A DNA stretch of 64,000 nt, from contig MCGE01000044.1 in the NCBI GenBank assembly GCA_002105175.1, positions 248,001-312,000 on the forward strand, in the 5' to 3' direction. Position numbers and translations under genes: made by a program. Within the stretch, counting starts at the first letter, position 1; each line of letters opens with the position of its first letter. Origin of the DNA: Absidia repens. Lineage: Eukaryota; Mucoromycota; Mucoromycetes; Mucorales; Cunninghamellaceae. Positions 1-10,888 of the stretch are shown here, in pieces. The notes beneath the pieces are model-generated. The model ran no database searches. It saw only the letters and a program-made list of their open reading frames with translations, and was not told the origin of the DNA.

Positions 1-506
1 TTTGGATTGATTTACTTATAAAGGGGGGTTACTTGATCAGCCAACTGTTCTGCGAAAGTTTTATTGTCCGATGCTGATAGCGGTGGTGTTGTGTTTGGCA
101 GGCTGGAAACTTCAGGTCGTTTTGGTTGTGGTCGAAAACGTTGGCGAAAGATTTCTTCTGATATGGGAGTATACTCTGTTGACAAAATCCGTTTTTTAAA
201 GCTGACACCATTCAGAGTGGTCATAGCTTCCTTTGCCGCTTGCTCTGACTATATGTAACACACCCGCCCCCACGAAAAAGAAGGTGTCTCGGTAAGTACT
301 GTACAGTATGCGAACTCCCCAGCAAGCTTTTTTTTAAAAAAATATATTACTTCAAAATTGATATAAGCATAGGTCCACTGTGGCGCTTTTTTGTATTTCA
401 AGATCCCGTGTGAGTTAAGAAACCTTTTGACCTGAGGTGTTTCTTTGATAGGTAGATTCTGTACTTTGACTCGATGAACGATCTTTTCCTCGGTGGCTGT
501 AGCCAT
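1..506 (-). CDS. TRMT2A-like tRNA (uracil-5-)-methyltransferase, 5' part only (RRM region)
   Basis: Exons 506..351 and 248..16, with an intron 350..249 and a second donor (GTAAAT) at 15; the rest lies beyond the window edge. The 130 or so visible residues start MATATEEK and contain an RNP-like fold: KVQNLPIKETPQVKRFL, then YAYINFE at the end of exon 1, continuing SEQAAKEAMTTLNG in exon 2. This matches the N-terminal RRM of TRMT2A-type proteins, whose C-terminal SAM-dependent domain makes 5-methyluridine in tRNA (position 54 in other eukaryotes). The methyltransferase domain is not visible here, so the catalytic part is inferred from the RRM. The start at 506 is the first ATG after the upstream intergenic DNA. 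An unrelated single-RRM protein remains possible. Confidence 0.7.
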
Positions 507-953
507 GTTCCCTTTGATTGCGTTCTCTAAAAATAAATAAAAATAAACATATACGTTTTTACTTCAGCTCTTCTTTCCTCCCCCGTCTGGCAGAGAGTGT
601 CTTTATTTTTTTACGTAGGAAGGTCCGAATAGAGTTCAACATAAAGGGATATATTCATATATGAGCGCAAAAACAAAAAACAACGCACTAGCTAGTACTA
701 CTGGCAAAGTCCACCCATCAAATTTCTCTCCTGATCAGGTATTTCCCGTCCCGGTGTTTCCTTTTTTTTTGTGACCATTGGGTTGTACCAAAACTCAGCA
801 GTATTTATCCGAACCCTCTCTTGCATGTTTTTTTCCAATGCATCTTTCCCTAGACATTTTTCAATGCAATTTCTTATTCAAATCATGTCATTTTATTCAT
901 TCAATCAAATATATAATGTCAAAAAAAAAATTACACACTAAACTAATCGATAA
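507..953. other. Intergenic: 5' side of the TRMT2A-like gene and 3' UTR of the oxidoreductase
   Basis: No open frame with family resemblance. On the minus strand an AATAAA-type signal (read TTTATT on + near 892-898) lies about 60 bp downstream of the oxidoreductase stop and is its likely polyadenylation signal. Confidence 0.5.
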
Positions 954-2066
954 CTATTCTAAAGTAGATACTTTGGCAACACGTTGATGATCAGCCGCTT
1001 CCAAAGCAGCAACCACAAAGGCCAAATGATGATACCCTTCGTCGACGGTGACACCCAGAGGCGCGTCTTGTCGAATGGCTTGATACAGATTGTCCAATTC
1101 ACCTTCTACATCCTCTAACGCCCCAGGACGGTCAAACGTCGACACATCTTGAGGTTTACCTTCGACATCCAATAATTCCACTTGAGTATCATTGACCAAA
1201 CGAAGGGTTCCTTTTGTTCCATGGACTTCCAGACGCATTTGTTTGACGCCAGCCGAGCACTAGAAAAAAAAAAGCAAGGTGAGCAACACTGACACAGAAA
1301 GGGCCAATGTTCATTCCTGTCTTTTCAACTTACAAAAGTAAAATTGGCCACGCCCACGCCGCCAGTGACCAATCGGATCGTGGTCGCCAAGGTATCTTCG
1401 ACCACATGGATTTTATGTGTTTTGGTTGTGAATGCACTGACCGCATCGAAGCGGCCCAGAATAGGTACCAAATGGCCCATATCATGGACACATCCGTCAC
1501 TCAGGTAGCCACTGTTGGAGAGATTCCAATGGGGTGTGCGTTGTTTAGTTCCATCAAGTCATCATTTTTTTTTTTTTTTGTCTATCTAATGTTGATTTTT
1601 ACTTACCCTGGATGTTCTGGGTTTTGACGCCATTGGGTGCCATGGTAAGGACTGTTTGGATTATAGGGTCTTGCAGAATCATAAGTAAAATTAATGATCT
1701 ATAAATATAAGGGACCCGGGGTAAGAATGAGAATCAACAAAAGGATGATGATGATGTTGTTAGAGAAAAAAAAAAAAACGTTTACTTACTTCACCAATGC
1801 CACCATTTCTAACAAACTCTCCCACGGCTTGCACCTTGGGATGGTAGGACCAGTTTTCAGCAATAGCAACAACGGATTTGGATTGACGGGCCGCCAAGAC
1901 AATGTCGCGGGCATCCTTCAAATTGGCAGCTACCAGATGATATCAAAAGAATGGTGAGCATCTAATGTTTCACAAAGGTGGAGAGTGAGAGAGGGGCTAT
2001 GCGTTTACCAATGGGCTTTTCAAAAAGAATATGCTTTCCAGCAGCAATCGCAGCTTCAATAATCTA

Positions 2067-2116
<50 letters not shown>

Positions 2117-2134
2117 AAATAGGAGTCTGTGTTG

Positions 2135-2171
<37 letters not shown>

Positions 2172-2556
2172 ACTGAGTTTTGTTGGTACCTCTTTGTTGA
2201 ATTGTACAGGTAAGAGGGCATCCACGAGTTCCACATTAGGATCAGCAATCAGTTGTTTGGGATCAGTGTAGATGGAAGAAGCAGGAATTCCAGCCTATAT
2301 CATTGACAAAAAAAAAAAAAAATAAAAAATGAAGGTTGAGTAACGAGCTTCGCGCGCGCTCTTTGATACCAAAAGTCTCAAAGATATACCCAGTTGTTAC
2401 CTCTTTAGCGAATTTCTCAGCTTTTTCAAGAGACCGATTGGCACACGCGACAATTTGGAACTTGTCTTGGCCGACAGCAAGATAAGCTCTCAAATGGCGA
2501 TAAGCAAAAATACCAGTACCAACAATACCGACTTTAATAGGTTGTGTGTTTGACAT
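954..2556 (-). CDS. Gfo/Idh/MocA-family NAD(P)-dependent oxidoreductase, 7 exons
   Basis: Exons 2556..2401, 2294..2190, 2063..2009, 1929..1790, 1698..1607, 1511..1334 and 1259..954 give 1032 nt, a 343-aa protein of normal family length. The Rossmann motif VGIVGTGIFA is at residues 9-18, the family EKP motif at about 102-104 (ILFEKP), and a conserved stretch RPYNPNSPYHGTQWR precedes GYLSDGCVHD, which carries the likely catalytic/substrate histidine region. Members oxidise or reduce sugars, inositols or related polyols with NAD(P); the substrate cannot be read from sequence. The protein has no targeting signal and is probably cytosolic. Intron 2 holds a long poly(A) plus (TG)n block. Family assignment is firm, substrate unknown. 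Confidence 0.9.
2068..2170. repeat. Poly(A) tract (48 A) and (TG)n microsatellite inside an oxidoreductase intron
   Basis: Positions 2068-2115 are uninterrupted A; a (TG)n run of about 15 units follows at 2140-2170. Read on the transcribed strand this is (CA)n followed by poly(T) just before the 3' splice site, an exaggerated polypyrimidine tract. Confidence 0.95.
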
Positions 2557-2989
2557 GATTCTGGTGTGTAAGCAAGATGATGAATGTGAGGAGAGAGAAA
2601 AAAAAAAAAAAAAAAAGAAAAAAGAAGAGCTAAAAAAGTATGGGAAGTAGCGGGAACGGGAAGTTTTTTAGTGGGGATACCACCCCGTCATTTTTCAAAT
2701 GCCGCGAGTTTGGGAGGGATCTTCATTTTGGGTAAGTGCGCGGAAAGGATATCATGACTGGCCAAACAAAAAGTCGAAATTGGGTCGAATGTGTCGCATT
2801 CGCAAACGGAATACGTCGTACAATTCTCAAGCATCTTTTGCCCACAATGTACACCCCATAGTTTTTTCGCCAGACTTGAGGTATATGCACTTACTCACAT
2901 TTCAATCTAATGGTTCATATGAATCGAAAGGAATCATATTAAAGGACCCGCAGTACAAGACTTGAGAGAGGTTGTTTACTGTTACATGT

Positions 2990-3190
2990 AAAAAGAAAGC
3001 TCTTGTAGAAAGTATGTGATAGAGACTAATGAGATATTTTTCATCAAAGGCCGAAAAAAAAGACATATTTTCTTGAAAATATATTTGATAAAATAATACT
3101 GAAGTAATCTAAAGGAGGGCTCCCAAAGTCAACTAATGATGGTTCTAAATCCTAGATCCAACATGACAGGGTTTCCCCATGCTGGCTACA
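2990..3190 (+). repeat. Degenerate copy of the dispersed core-repeat family
   Basis: The core is recognisable at 3158-3180 with two substitutions (CCAACATGACAGGGTTTCCC). Upstream it keeps family modules: a phrase like GATAGAGACTAATGAGATATTTTTCAT near 3020 and AACTAATGATGGTTC near 3131. The right part is lost. The remainder of 2557-3940 holds no gene that I can support; an open frame at 2699-2965 has no recognisable features. Confidence 0.7.
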
Positions 3191-3939
3191 TAGATTGAAT
3201 TCACGCCAGGATCTACACCCCACACATTCAACTCAGGGATTCCCATTCTTGGACGTCTTCAGGTTTCAAATCAGGAGGTGTAGCATCATTTCTAATTGGC
3301 TTGTCGAAAGGGATTGATACAGAAAACCCGTTCGTCACGATGTACAGTACTTCGAATATATCATTCCATTCCCTTTTCTGATTTTATCGATCTTGAGATG
3401 AGACGTATAGTCTTGGAATTAATATCTATTGAACGCAATGAAGTAGAAGTTGTCCATTGACAAAAACATCGGCTACCGATAAAGGATAGCTTGGTTTTTT
3501 TTTCGTTTTTTTTTTTTTATTATTGAAGAATCATCATTATCTAATAATAAATAAATAAATAAAGGGACTGTACTATGGTATATAACTAATACTACATTGA
3601 AATGAATGGAGAAATTAAAAAAAAAAACCTAAATTTCATTGATCTAATTGGTTGACCAGGAATATGCATGAAGGGACCTGAGTCTGTCAATCCGATGACT
3701 GGGCACCCGTAGAGAGAATGGAATAGGATGGCATATCATGGGGTAAGCTAGAAAAAGAAGGCGGGTTTCGTAGACCCCTCACAAAAATAGCTACATTGAG
3801 TGGCATTGTTCGCTATCCGGCATGTAAAGTCAAAGGATGGATAAAAAAAAAGTGTGTATTTTTATTTTTGGGGTCACAGTACTGTACAGTACAGTACATA
3901 CTGTTGTACTGTAGATATTAGTCAAAGGTGGGGGGCTGG

Positions 3940-4560
3940 GTTGTAATAAAGGATCTGTCTGTTGGAGGTAGCATGTGAGGCATGGAAAAGTGAAATCCGA
4001 AGAAAGGTCAACCCCTCATCTAAAGGGACAAATTGTAAAATAAGAAGCGAGTAATATATATATATATATACTGTGCAAAGCATAAGAAAAACTATAAGGG
4101 TGAATTGTTATTGACGAATCAACAAACACCAATCTAATGAAGGGCAAAGGCAAAACAAAAAAAGGACGGGATCTCTTGTATATGAGTGAGACTAATTGGA
4201 CATTTTTTTCATCGAAGTATGTAGAAAGAGACATATTTTATTCATATGAAGATGCAAAATATGAATGAACTAACACTAAACTAAACTAATCAAGTCATCC
4301 ACATGGTGCCTTCAGACCCTAAATCCAAAATGAAAGGGTTTCCCATGCATCTTGTAATCCCTGAGCTGAAAACCCTTCTAAACTAGTCCTGACACTATTC
4401 TAAGTCCAAAATAATCCGATAGAAGTTGAATTGGGAAGAAAAAACTGAAGGAAAAAAAGAAAATAAAAGAGAGCGTGGAAAACTATAAAATGGAGGATAT
4501 AAAAATAGAAAAATCACTTCACGGACTTTAAAAGTTTTCTGTGGTAGTGGTTGAATGTAA
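3940..4560 (+). repeat. Copy of the dispersed core-repeat family
   Basis: The core is at 4325-4347 (one C short in the CCCC run), followed by the family phrase CCTGAGCTGAAAACCCTTC and ACTAGTCCTGACACTA. A purine-rich tract lies at 4430-4510 and a degenerate right-hand block, TCACTTCACGGACTTTAAAA, at 4514-4535. On the minus strand AATAAA-type signals lie left of the core. Positions 4561-5043 hold no other supported gene apart from the promoter of the next one. Confidence 0.8.
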
Positions 4561-4959
4561 GCGTTAGCACTTTTATTAAAAAAAAAAAAAAAACCATACA
4601 AATTAAAAACCTAATAAAAACAGTACACTGATGTCAAAGAAATATAAAATAAGAGGGTGAGGGAGAAGTTGGAGTGTAATGGATTATGAAATGATTTACA
4701 GTTCATTAAAAGATAAAATGGACGGAGAATTGAATATCATATCTAAACCATTACAATGGTGGGAACAATTAAAGGAAACTCCCCTTTCTTTTTGTTTTCT
4801 ACTGCGATCAACACGATGCAGCATCATCAACATAGTGATTCTCTTCTCATCAGCCATTCGAATCTTTTACTCATGCTTCAAAAAAAAGAAGACAAGGGAG
4901 CATTAAGCTTGGTGACTGCATTCATGCATACGCCAGGAGAAGAGTGCGATCATCATTTT

Positions 4960-4974
4960 CTCAAAAGATATAAA
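4960..4974 (+). promoter_or_regulatory. TATA-type promoter element of the first secreted-protein gene
   Basis: CTCAAAAGATATAAA lies about 70 bp upstream of the ATG at 5044. The same string with one extra A occurs before the paralogue at 6613-6628, so it is conserved between the duplicated genes and is a good core-promoter candidate. Confidence 0.5.
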
Positions 4975-5043
4975 GTATCATAGGCGTCGTCATACGTTTC
5001 TCTTTCTCTCAATTCATCTAAGTGTTTATTCCCATCTCTCCTT

Positions 5044-5427
5044 ATGATGCCTACGTCCATGCATATATCGGTGGTTTTGTTCGTTGTTTTATGGATATTA
5101 GCCATGGTTGCCGCTCAGGATTCCGATCCAAACATCGAAGTGGATATCATTTACGGAAACCCTAGCCCATATCCAACCTTTCCTCTAACCACCAGCGAAG
5201 AAACATTTCTATTTGGTGCATGTATACCCAGTATACATCCTAAAACGGGCCATATCGTTCACGAAGGTGAAGCAGTAATGCCTGCGATCTGTAGTCAATA
5301 TCAACTTGAAAACTGCAAAGGAAACGTATTGGACTCAAAGTTCGATTTACAGAAGGAACTAAAGCGTATCCCAGTCAATTATGAGAAGTCCAAGTCATTT
5401 GTTTGTATTCCCTTAGCGCCAAAGTAA
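5044..5427 (+). CDS. Small secreted four-cysteine protein, paralogue 1
   Basis: Intronless, 127 aa. Residues 1 to about 25 form a signal peptide (hydrophobic VVLFVVLWILAMVA, then AAQ|D as a likely cleavage site). The mature part has four cysteines in the pattern FGACIPS, AICSQYQLENCKGNVLDSKF and SFVCIP. The paralogue downstream (6739) shares this framework: [FG]xCIP, P-A-I-C-S-Q-Y-x-L-E-x-C-x-G-N-V-L-D-x-K-F-x-L, SFVCIP. I do not recognise a named family. The features suggest an extracellular or cell-wall-associated small protein with two disulfides. Start: two adjacent ATGs (5044, 5047); either gives the same signal peptide. Confidence 0.8.
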   Translation: MMPTSMHISVVLFVVLWILAMVAAQDSDPNIEVDIIYGNPSPYPTFPLTTSEETFLFGACIPSIHPKTGHIVHEGEAVMPAICSQYQLENCKGNVLDSKFDLQKELKRIPVNYEKSKSFVCIPLAPK

Positions 5428-6643
5428 CTTTCTTCCCCCACAAACACACACTTTCCCAACATTTTTTGTGGTAATGATGTTATATTACAATAAAGCATGT
5501 AATTCTTTTTCCTTTTTTGGAATGCCGTTAAGGGCGTTAAAAGTGCAGATTCTATTTTTACAGACTTTGAATCGAGTGGAAATAGAATTGAAAAAAAAAA
5601 AAAAAAAAAAAAAAAAATAAAAAAAAAAAAAAAAAAAACATTTAATTCTACTTTTGTATCGCATGTTTTACTATTACATGTATGACGATGTACATAGTAA
5701 GTGAACCGCTTATCATTTCAACAGAAATATGAATTTCATTAATTCCCCTCCCCCATGTTTTCTATGTTGCTTAAGAAAAAGGAAAAAAAAAAAAAAGCAT
5801 CATAAACAAACCTGAGGCCCTCTTAAGATGTCTCTACTAACTTTCTCCCACTGAGTTGTAAACTGAATTCCCTGAATCTCAACTCGGCGGAGGAGGCATC
5901 GTGAGAGCACACCCCAAGAAAATCCTTTTTTCTTTTTTTCAGACAAAGGGAGGAAGATCCTGTATATATTTTATGTTCTACTTCAAAAAAGAACTATCCG
6001 TCCCCTTTCTTCCATTCAGCATCGGTCACCAAAAAGAAAAGAAAAATTGATACCATCTTTCATTTTAACGTCGTTTTTTTTTTTCTCTTTCTTTTTCTAA
6101 TTTGATTGGGCTGTAGGCGATCGAAATCTAAACGATGCGCAGCACCATCCTATGAAAAAAAAAAAGACTGGTCCATCACGCACTCACCCTTATTATTATC
6201 TGCGTGCTCAAACATTGAAAAGTGACCTCCCTTTTTTTATTTTTTTTTATCAATCTGTTCGACGTACTCCAGTCAGTGATACATTCACACACACACATAT
6301 ATATATAAGGAAATGGCTTTTTCTTTGCGGATGACAGTAAGCACTATTAATGGTACTTATTTGCATTGTATGTATACTGCATCATATGCAAAAGTGCGAG
6401 ACAGACAAAAAACAAAGTTTACATTCAGGAGTGCCCCCCCTTATCAACAGGAAATGAACAGAAAATTTGAATTCATTTTTTTTTTTCACTTTTCTAGAAT
6501 ACTACAAAAAAAAAAAAAAAAAATGAGGCGTGCGACCATCAGCCATACGCCATCTCTCCTTTTCTTCCTTGCATTAGCCAATGCTGCATCCTTTCCCCCC
6601 GTCTGCCATATTCTCAAAAAGATATAAAAAAAAAGAGTGTTCT

Positions 6644-6686
<43 letters not shown>

Positions 6687-6738
6687 AAAAAGCGGAAACC
6701 CCCACCTCTCCGACCATTCCCCATTTCATTTTCTCATT
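5428..6738. other. Intergenic between the two secreted paralogues, partly duplicated upstream DNA
   Basis: An AATAAA signal (near 5491) follows gene 1. Positions 5591-5638 are an almost pure A run broken by one T. The stretch before gene 2 includes the TATA block at 6613-6628 and a T run of about 36 at 6647-6682. The short frame at 6523-6627 begins like a signal peptide but stops after 34 codons just past the TATA block; I do not call it a gene. Confidence 0.6.
6613..6628 (+). promoter_or_regulatory. TATA-type promoter element of the second secreted-protein gene
   Basis: CTCAAAAAGATATAAA matches the element before 5044. It is about 110 bp from the ATG at 6739, the extra distance being mostly a T run of about 36 bases. 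Confidence 0.45.
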
Positions 6739-7110
6739 ATGATGATGTCCACGTCCATGTCTCCATTGTCGATGCTCTTTTTCTTGGTCTCGTTTTTATG
6801 GACCGCCTCTCTTGTTGCTGCCCAGGGTTTCGATGTGACCATTGACTACGGCCAGCCAATGCTTCCGGAAAGTGCCCAAGCCCACGAGAAGGCCAACTTT
6901 ATGTTTGGCGATTGTATTCCTACGGTCTACAAGGAGGTCTATGATGTCACCGATGGCGCTGCTCGTTTACCTGCGATCTGTTCGCAATATGAATTGGAAT
7001 GGTGCCAGGGAAACGTGCTGGATCAAAAGTTCGAATTGCAGGTGGCATCGAAGCCTATCACCGTCAATGAAGAATATGCCAAGTCTTTCGTTTGTATTCC
7101 GAAGCCATGA
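6739..7110 (+). CDS. Small secreted four-cysteine protein, paralogue 2
   Basis: Intronless, 123 aa from the first of three consecutive ATGs (6739, 6742, 6745). The open frame extends upstream through a poly(T) tract, but that would put poly-Phe in front of the signal peptide and is not credible. Signal peptide: SMLFFLVSFLWTASLVAAQ. The mature part carries FGDCIP, AICSQYELEWCQGNVLDQKF and SFVCIP, the same four-cysteine frame as the gene at 5044, so the two are tandem duplicates. No intron, no transmembrane segment after the signal. Function unknown. A (ATTCA)n microsatellite follows at 7179-7211. Confidence 0.85.
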   Translation: MMMSTSMSPLSMLFFLVSFLWTASLVAAQGFDVTIDYGQPMLPESAQAHEKANFMFGDCIPTVYKEVYDVTDGAARLPAICSQYELEWCQGNVLDQKFELQVASKPITVNEEYAKSFVCIPKP

Positions 7111-7178
7111 AAGTAGATATATGTATCACACACACAACACTCACTCACTTTTATTTTTGATATGATACGCAATAAATA

Positions 7179-7211
7179 AAATTCAATTCAATTCAATTCA
7201 ATTCAATTTAA
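7179..7211. repeat. (ATTCA)n microsatellite
   Basis: Six or so tandem ATTCA units just downstream of the second secreted-protein gene. The stretch 7212-7770 after it has no supported gene. Confidence 0.9.
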
Positions 7212-7773
7212 TCCAACTTCTTTTTTTTTTTTTTTTGTTTTTATTTTCGAGAATGCCTATTGGGGTGCATCAACGTGAAGTTTTTTTTTTTTTTTTTTTT
7301 TAGGGGGGGGGTTAGAATAGAACAATTTGGTAATTCAAACTTTGGGTTTATTTTTTCAACTGAAAAACAAAATAAAGTCCTCCTCTCCCACAGTCTAAGG
7401 AAAAACAAGGATAGCGTTTGGTGACCTAACAAATTTCAGTGGCATCGGATATTGAGAGATCCTGCGAAGAAAAAACCCATTGCCCAGTGAAATCAACTGT
7501 CTCTTTTTTCTTCGCGAAATATCTCCTGAGTCTGCACAATCAAAGTACAATGACTTGAGTACCAACTTCACAACAGTACCCAAAAAGCGTCTTTTGTCGA
7601 AGGATCAATGCAGGTCAGTCAACATCACCTTTTTTTTGGTGGGAGGTAAATGGGGGAGGGGATTACTCTATTTCAGGTGGGATTTTCAGAGGAGTGAATT
7701 TCAATATCAAAGTGTTTACCAAGTTGTATCGCCGCTAATTAGCAATTTTATGCGCTCTACTTATTATGAAAGG

Positions 7774-7855
<82 letters not shown>
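7774..7855. repeat. Poly(A) run of 82
   Basis: Uninterrupted A from 7774 to 7855, the longest homopolymer in the window. It could be the tail of an old retro-insertion, but I found no gene-like body upstream. Confidence 0.95.
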
Positions 7856-7856
<1 letters not shown>

Positions 7857-7900
7857 GACAGGATTTCAGGTTATAATCAACTATTTACAATAAGATGAAT

Positions 7901-7956
7901 TAGTCTAGTATAGTATAGTATAGTATAGTATAGTATAGTGTAGGGTAGTGTAGTGT
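7901..7956. repeat. (TAGTA)n microsatellite
   Basis: About eleven units of TAGTA with decayed ends (TAGTC, TAGTG, TAGGG). Positions 7957-8190 beyond it show no gene. Confidence 0.9.
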
Positions 7957-8189
7957 CGGATATCATTTTCTATGCGGTTCAATAAAAAAAAACATGAATA
8001 TGACTTGTTCCAAAGTCAATGTATGAAACAATGAAAGCGGAGGGACAAAGAGCTGGTTAGCATGCTACACAGCATACAATCTCACAATCAAGAGATTTGA
8101 TCTAATGCTCAACATGAACTTGTATCAAATATTAAAACAAAAAGATATATTTTTTATTGAGATCTGACAAGCAAGTATAATAAGTCTAC

Positions 8190-9090
8190 CGCAATAAAAT
8201 AGTATGTAGAATAGTCTACCGCAATAGAATAGTATGTGCAATAGCCTGTCACAGTAGAATAGCTTTGCCATTCCATTGTTCATTGCAAAATAAAAAAGCT
8301 TTTATTGAATAATGATACGTAGTCAATACTATACTAAAAGGAAAGAAGATCTAAAAATAGGGGGCCGCTAATAGTAGCTGAGAGAGGTGCTAATCTAGAT
8401 GAATGGTGTAGAAGAGGGAACGATGTACAATAAAAAAGGGATTTCTAAAAGGGAGCTCTATAAATGGGATCTCCAAATTTCTAATGAAGCTTAAACACAC
8501 ACTTTTTTCAAACAAAGACAAGGTTTATTGAAGCAGATATATGCTTTATTGAAGAAAAGAGATATATGCATGTACTAAGCTAATCAAGACAATTCCCCAA
8601 AATCCTACAACCAAAATGAAAGGGTTTCCCCATGCTCCTTGCAATCCCTTTTCTAAAACCCTTCTAAACTATTTCTAACAGAAAGCCGAGTCCACCAGGT
8701 CCACAACGAGCCCAAAATACTGAACAGAAGTTGGCTCATTCCCGTTGACTTGTCTTTTTTTTTTTTTTTTTTTTTTTTTGTGCCCCTTCCCCCCTTTTTT
8801 TTTTCTCGATCGACAATCCATGCTGCCGGCGGCGGCGATTGAATTCACACCCATCTGGCTTTACAGCCTGCAAAATCGAGTTAACGTGCAATATGCTCTT
8901 CTTCGCTTTATATAAAACGAACTACGAAACCGTTTGACTTCAAATTTTCCATGCATCTTTAGAAATATTATATAATCATTTTTTGTCACCAAACAAACCA
9001 TCCATCTCTCATACAATTAATTGCACACTGCTCTAAAGTTTACGCCTATAAGCTCACAGCTAAAACCTACAGCCATAATAACCGCCTCTA
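8190..9090 (+). repeat. Dispersed element, long form, copy 1 (inverted near-identical partner at 31765-32690)
   Basis: Core at 8611-8634. Modules left to right: tandem CTACCGCAATAGAATAGTATG units (8190-8240), a block with several TTTATTGAAG strings (AATAAA on the minus strand), the core, a T run, then GCCGGCGGCGGCG (8825-8838), and a TATA string read on minus (TTTATATAAAGCG, about 8905-8917). The right end is CCGCCTCTAC near 9090, where similarity to the partner copy stops. No coding frame. Seen as a minus-strand unit, it has a TATA box, a GC-rich leader and downstream AATAAA signals. Confidence 0.85.
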
Positions 9091-9101
9091 CATTATTGCC
9101 C

Positions 9102-9566
9102 AGTAGAAATATTGTACTTTTTATATGCTACTTGAAGTGGAAATATTGTACTTTTTATATGCTACCTGAAGTGGAAATATTGTACTTTTTATATGCTACC
9201 TGAAGTGGAAATATTGTACTTTTATATGCTACCTGAAGTAGAAATATTGTACTTTTTATATGCTACTTGAAGTGGAAATATTGTACTTTTTATATACTAC
9301 TTGAAGTGGAAATATTGTACTTTTATATACTACTTGAAGTGGAAGTATTGTACTTTTATATACTACTTGAAGTGGAAATATTGTACTTTTTATATACTAC
9401 TTGAAGTGGAAATATTGTACTTTTATATGCTACTTGAAGTGGAAATATTGTACTTTTTATATGCTACTTGAAGTGGAAATATTGTACTTTTTATATGCTA
9501 CTTGAAGTGGAAATATTGTACTTTTTATATACTACTTGAAGTGGAAATATTGTACTTTTTATATGC
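9102..9566. repeat. Minisatellite, about 14 tandem units of 32-35 bp
   Basis: The unit reads AGTGGAAATATTGTACTTT then TTATATGCTACTTGA. Units vary by one or two bases (GTGG/GTAG, T4/T5, ATGC/ATAC). Short open frames across it are by-products of the repeat. Confidence 0.95.
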
Positions 9567-9807
9567 TCAACCACACACATACTTGGACATCCACGTTTGC
9601 TTTTCTCCGCTTTCTAGTCACATACTCCTTCTACTCATACCAATCCCCCCTCCCTCCAATATCCACATACACACACAGAACAACCCCTCCATACCGCTAA
9701 AAAAACATAGAAACCCGCTAAAAAAGCGCCGGGAGAGCCTTCCAAATGTAGTACTGCCTGCTATAGGCTTTCCAAACCAATAATAAAAAAACCCCCATCA
9801 AACACAG

Positions 9808-10290
9808 ACAGTGTACCGCAATAGAATAGTATGTAGAATAGTCTACCGCAATAGAATAGTATGTACAATAGCCTGTCACAATAGAATAGCTTTGCCATTT
9901 TATTGTTCATTGCAAAATAAAAAAGCTTTTATTGAATAATGATACGTAGTCAATACTATACTAAAAGGAAAGAAGATGTAAAAATAGGGGGCCACTAATA
10001 GTAGCTGAGAGAGGTGCTAATCTAGATGAATGGTGTAGAAGAGGGAACGATGTACGATAAAAAAGGGATTTCTAAAACGGAGCTCTATAAAAGCGGATCT
10101 CCAAATTTCTAATGAAGCTTAAACACACTTTTTTCAAACAAAGACAAGGTTTATTGAAGCAGATATATGCTTTATTGAAGAAAAGAGATATATGCATGTA
10201 CTAAGCTAATCAAGACAATTCCCCAAAATCCTACAACCAAAATGAAAGGGTTTCCCCCATGTACTTTGTCATGCCCTTTTTCAAACCCCT
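9808..10290 (+). repeat. Dispersed element, copy 2 (direct repeat of 8190-8690)
   Basis: Core at 10237-10258. It repeats the left half of the 8190-9090 element in the same orientation with few differences: the GTACCGCAATAGAATAG units, the ATTGAATAATGATACGTAG block and the core. It lacks the GC-rich right half. The two direct copies flank the minisatellite. Positions 9567-9807 and 10291-10425 hold nothing gene-like. Confidence 0.85.
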
Positions 10291-10422
10291 TCTAAATCTA
10301 AAAAATCCCACTCCATGATCAAACAGACCTTCGGAGGACATCAATGTGGAAGAAAAAGGGAAGAAAAAAAATTAGAAAATGAGACGTTAAAAATCAAATT
10401 GAAATCCCGCGTTTTTGCCAGA

Positions 10423-10425
<3 letters not shown>

Positions 10426-10464
<39 letters not shown>

Positions 10465-10480
10465 GCAGCAGCAGCAGCAA
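10426..10480. repeat. Poly(T) run (38) followed by (GCA)n
   Basis: T from 10426 to 10463, then GGCAGCAGCAGCAGCA. The surrounding 10300-10888 has no supported gene. A short repeat ACCCTGAC...CATCTGAAATGGAGTAAT at 10533-10590 recurs in diverged form at 14385-14430. Confidence 0.9.
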
Positions 10481-10888
10481 TGTATAAAAATTGGCTGACA
10501 GACCAGCATATATGTTGGCGGTACAACTTGGTAATACCCTGACTAAAAAAATCCGTCTGAAAAATTTCGGGCCCATCTGAAATGGAGTAATTTCTTAAAA
10601 ATAAATGTATTGAACAAAATATAAAAAAGTGACGGACCGCTCAATAGGCAAAACGATATGATATAAAGTGAGTAAATTTGGTGTTTATTTGCAAAGCGAG
10701 TCTTTATGAAACAAGTACATAACAATAAAATGTTTATTGAAACAAAAAAAAAAAGGGTTGTGGAGATGGCGGCAGGAGAGGTGTGAGAGCGTTGAGCTTG
10801 AATTGCAGAGAGTCAACGAGATGGTGGGGAAGGGCGGGGGGCGATAGTTAATTATTTCTCTTAAAAGTTGCATCCTACTACAGTCATG

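Noticed and set aside
4679..4983. Two overlapping 75-codon frames upstream of the first secreted gene
   Set aside because: No signal peptide or family motif, and they run into the conserved promoter box of the downstream gene.
6523..6627. 34-codon frame starting like a signal peptide
   Set aside because: It ends immediately after the TATA block of the next gene and has no mature part; probably promoter sequence.
9021..9783. Short frames rich in KWKYCTFYML-like repeats
   Set aside because: Direct translation of the 32-35-bp minisatellite.
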